Positions 7,461 through 7,636 of a stretch of 7,636 nucleotides of DNA are shown here, piece by piece. The notes beneath the pieces are model-generated. The model was not told where the DNA came from and made no database searches. It worked only from the letters and a program-made list of their open reading frames with translations. Origin of the DNA: UBA5972 sp964637875. GTDB lineage: Bacteria > Pseudomonadota > Alphaproteobacteria > Rhodobacterales > Rhodobacteraceae. The stretch is from NCBI GenBank assembly GCA_964637875.1, contig CAZWXK010000085.1:1-7636 (forward strand), read 5' to 3'. Made by a program: the position numbers and the translations under genes. Position 1 is the stretch's first letter. Every line of letters begins with the position of its first letter.

Positions 7461-7564
7461 GCCCCCGGTTTCGCGGAAATGGCACCCATGCCACAAGGTG
7501 GCGCGCGACCATGTTCCGCCCGGTTCCGCCCGGCATCAGACGAATATTTCCAAAGGGAAACGAG
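7461..7564. other. Convergent intergenic spacer with small hairpins and a tandem repeat
   Basis: This 104-base spacer lies between yciB (+) and the tRNA-Glu gene (-), so transcription from both sides should end here. It holds overlapping 5-base-pair stems, TGGCA 7480-7484 with TGCCA 7489-7493 and GCCAC 7490-7494 with GTGGC 7498-7502, which share bases 7490-7493 and cannot form together. Next is a perfect two-copy tandem repeat, TTCCGCCCGG at 7514-7523 and 7524-7533. A further small hairpin close to the tRNA is listed separately. No open reading frame of interest and no clear T-tract terminator is seen. Confidence 0.5.
7547..7560 (-). terminator. Possible weak hairpin downstream of tRNA-Glu
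   Basis: TTTCC 7547-7551 pairs with GGAAA 7556-7560 across a four-base loop, ending five bases from the tRNA CCA end. Read on the - strand it is followed by TATTCG, with only short T content. The stem is short, so it may serve as a weak terminator or processing signal, or be chance. Confidence 0.25.
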
Positions 7565-7636
7565 TGGCAGTCCCTAGGGGAGTCGAACCCCTCTTTCCAG
7601 GTTGAAAACCTGGCGTCCTAACCGATAGACGAAGGG
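7565..7636 (-). tRNA. tRNA-Glu(TTC), 5' end cut by the window edge
   Basis: Read on the - strand, the sequence folds as a tRNA lacking only its first three bases, which lie past 7636. Acceptor bases 4-7 (CCCT) pair with AGGG of the 3' strand. The D arm is GTC/GAC with GGTTAG in the loop. The anticodon stem CCAGG/CCTGG closes the loop TTTTCAA, giving anticodon TTC (complement at 7604-7606), which reads glutamate codons GAA and GAG. The T arm is AGGGG-TTCGACT-CCCCT. Discriminator G (7568) is followed by an encoded CCA (7565-7567). The full gene should be 75 bases including CCA. Its promoter is outside the window. Confidence 0.95.

Noticed and set aside
6366..7496. 376-codon open frame on the - strand opposite the transporter and yciB
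   Set aside because: It spans two convincing + strand genes, and its His/Gln/Gly-rich translation is typical of antisense to membrane proteins.
7461..7636. Integration site at the tRNA gene
   Set aside because: No integrase, duplicated tRNA 3' end or foreign-looking DNA is visible; the neighbours are core genes.

Overview
This GC-rich window comes from an alphaproteobacterium, most likely the Rhodobacteraceae/Roseobacter group. The evidence is the gene order (AI-2E transporter, hdaA, ppk, ppx, then ftsY, a DMT-family transporter and yciB), the style of the proteins, and an intergenic hairpin element of a type I recall as common in that family. No database search was possible. All protein genes are on the + strand and tightly packed. 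A tRNA gene on the - strand closes the window.

Left part (1-4781): the 3' end of an AI-2E/PerM family membrane protein is followed after 4 bases by hdaA, a DnaA-related regulator of replication initiation that starts at TTG. After 26 bases comes ppk1, polyphosphate kinase, and after 110 bases ppx, exopolyphosphatase. The ppk/ppx pair makes and breaks down inorganic polyphosphate. HdaA, together with the sliding clamp, should switch off DnaA-ATP after initiation.

Right part (4862-7460): ftsY, the signal recognition particle receptor GTPase, is followed by a 67-base gap holding a GC-rich hairpin element. Next come a ten-helix EamA/DMT transporter and, 9 bases later, yciB/ispZ, an inner-membrane protein linked to septation and envelope integrity. 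This half concerns membrane protein delivery and the envelope.

Right edge (7461-7636): a 104-base intergenic stretch contains small hairpins and a two-copy 10-base tandem repeat. It separates yciB from a convergent tRNA-Glu(TTC) gene whose first three bases lie beyond the window. No gap is longer than 110 bases.

Overall this is ordinary, conserved core chromosome. I see no mobile element, CRISPR array, defence system or undescribed multi-gene system. The points worth a second look are small: the hairpin element after ftsY, two start-codon decisions, and the structured spacer before the tRNA.
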